A stretch of 64,000 nt of DNA, taken from the NCBI GenBank assembly GCA_016098155.1, contig JAAAJB010000021.1, forward strand, positions 1-64,000, read 5' to 3'. This document shows, piece after piece, positions 63,925 to 64,000 of this stretch; position 1 is the first letter of the stretch, and each line of letters opens with the position of its first letter. The notes below the pieces were generated by a model. The model saw nothing but the letters and a program-made list of their open reading frames with translations. It was not told where the DNA came from and searched no databases. The position numbers and the translations under genes are program-made. This DNA is from Actinomortierella ambigua (Eukaryota > Mortierellomycota > Mortierellomycetes > Mortierellales > Mortierellaceae).

Positions 63925-64000
63925 CTACAAAAGCCAAAGCAATTAAAAAAAGAAGATATTATTATGGGCTGTTACCATGAAAAAAAAAACCCATCCCTCG

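Noticed and set aside
1..64000. tRNA genes, rRNA genes or CRISPR arrays
   Set aside because: No B-box-plus-cloverleaf arrangement, rRNA block or spaced direct repeats were noticed. A dedicated tRNA scan was not possible, so an overlooked tRNA cannot be excluded.

Overview
The window is eukaryotic and almost certainly fungal. Nearly every gene is split by short GT-AG introns with CTAAC/CTAAT-like branch points. The recognisable products are fungal: a Cyk3-type cytokinesis protein, Erg28, a TFIIH Tfb3 subunit and a mitochondrial carnitine acetyltransferase. Kinases fused to Sel1 repeats, F-box-like/LRR-like families and poly-Q/poly-N/poly-T runs suggest an early-diverging fungus, most likely Mortierellomycota (inference; no marker gene was searched). 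Exon junctions were read by eye. For the spliced models the summed exon lengths are a multiple of three and the junctions restore family motifs.

Layout. 0.3-0.6 kb: small secreted Cys protein (+). 1.0-7.1 kb: nine-exon Cyk3-like gene (-). 7.1-9.9 kb: long pyrimidine/purine-rich spacer. 9.9-14.3 kb: unrecognised 923-residue coiled-coil/low-complexity protein (+). 14.5-16.2 kb: geranylgeranyl diphosphate synthase (-), divergent from a dienelactone-hydrolase-like gene (+, 16.5-17.7 kb), which converges on pyruvate decarboxylase (-, 17.8-19.6 kb). 20.8-29.9 kb: three large F-box-like/LRR-like paralogues and one decayed or unresolved fragment. 30.3-34.1 kb: TKL-like kinase with about 24 Sel1 repeats (+). 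34.1-42.7 kb: gene-poor accessory block with a gag-like ORF, two standalone RNase H-like ORFs and a small cysteine-rich secreted protein. 42.8-44.7 kb: second kinase-Sel1 gene (+). 45.2-47.3 kb: an unrecognised 227-residue protein and a broken relative (-). From 48.2 kb to the end the window returns to housekeeping genes: proteasome beta-3 (-), carnitine acetyltransferase (+), Hub1 (-), Tfb3/MAT1 (+), a membrane/low-complexity protein (+), Erg28 (-) and the 3' part of a poly-Q protein (-).

How it fits together. Genes mostly alternate in strand, giving repeated tail-to-tail and head-to-head pairs. Several head-to-head pairs are close enough to share a promoter (GGPP synthase/hydrolase 296 bp, Hub1/Tfb3 224 bp). 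GGPP synthase and Erg28 both belong to isoprenoid/sterol metabolism, and pyruvate decarboxylase and carnitine acetyltransferase to two-carbon metabolism, but they do not form a cluster. The region most likely to repay study is 30-48 kb: recently expanding Sel1 kinases flank retroelement-derived single-domain ORFs that have stayed open.
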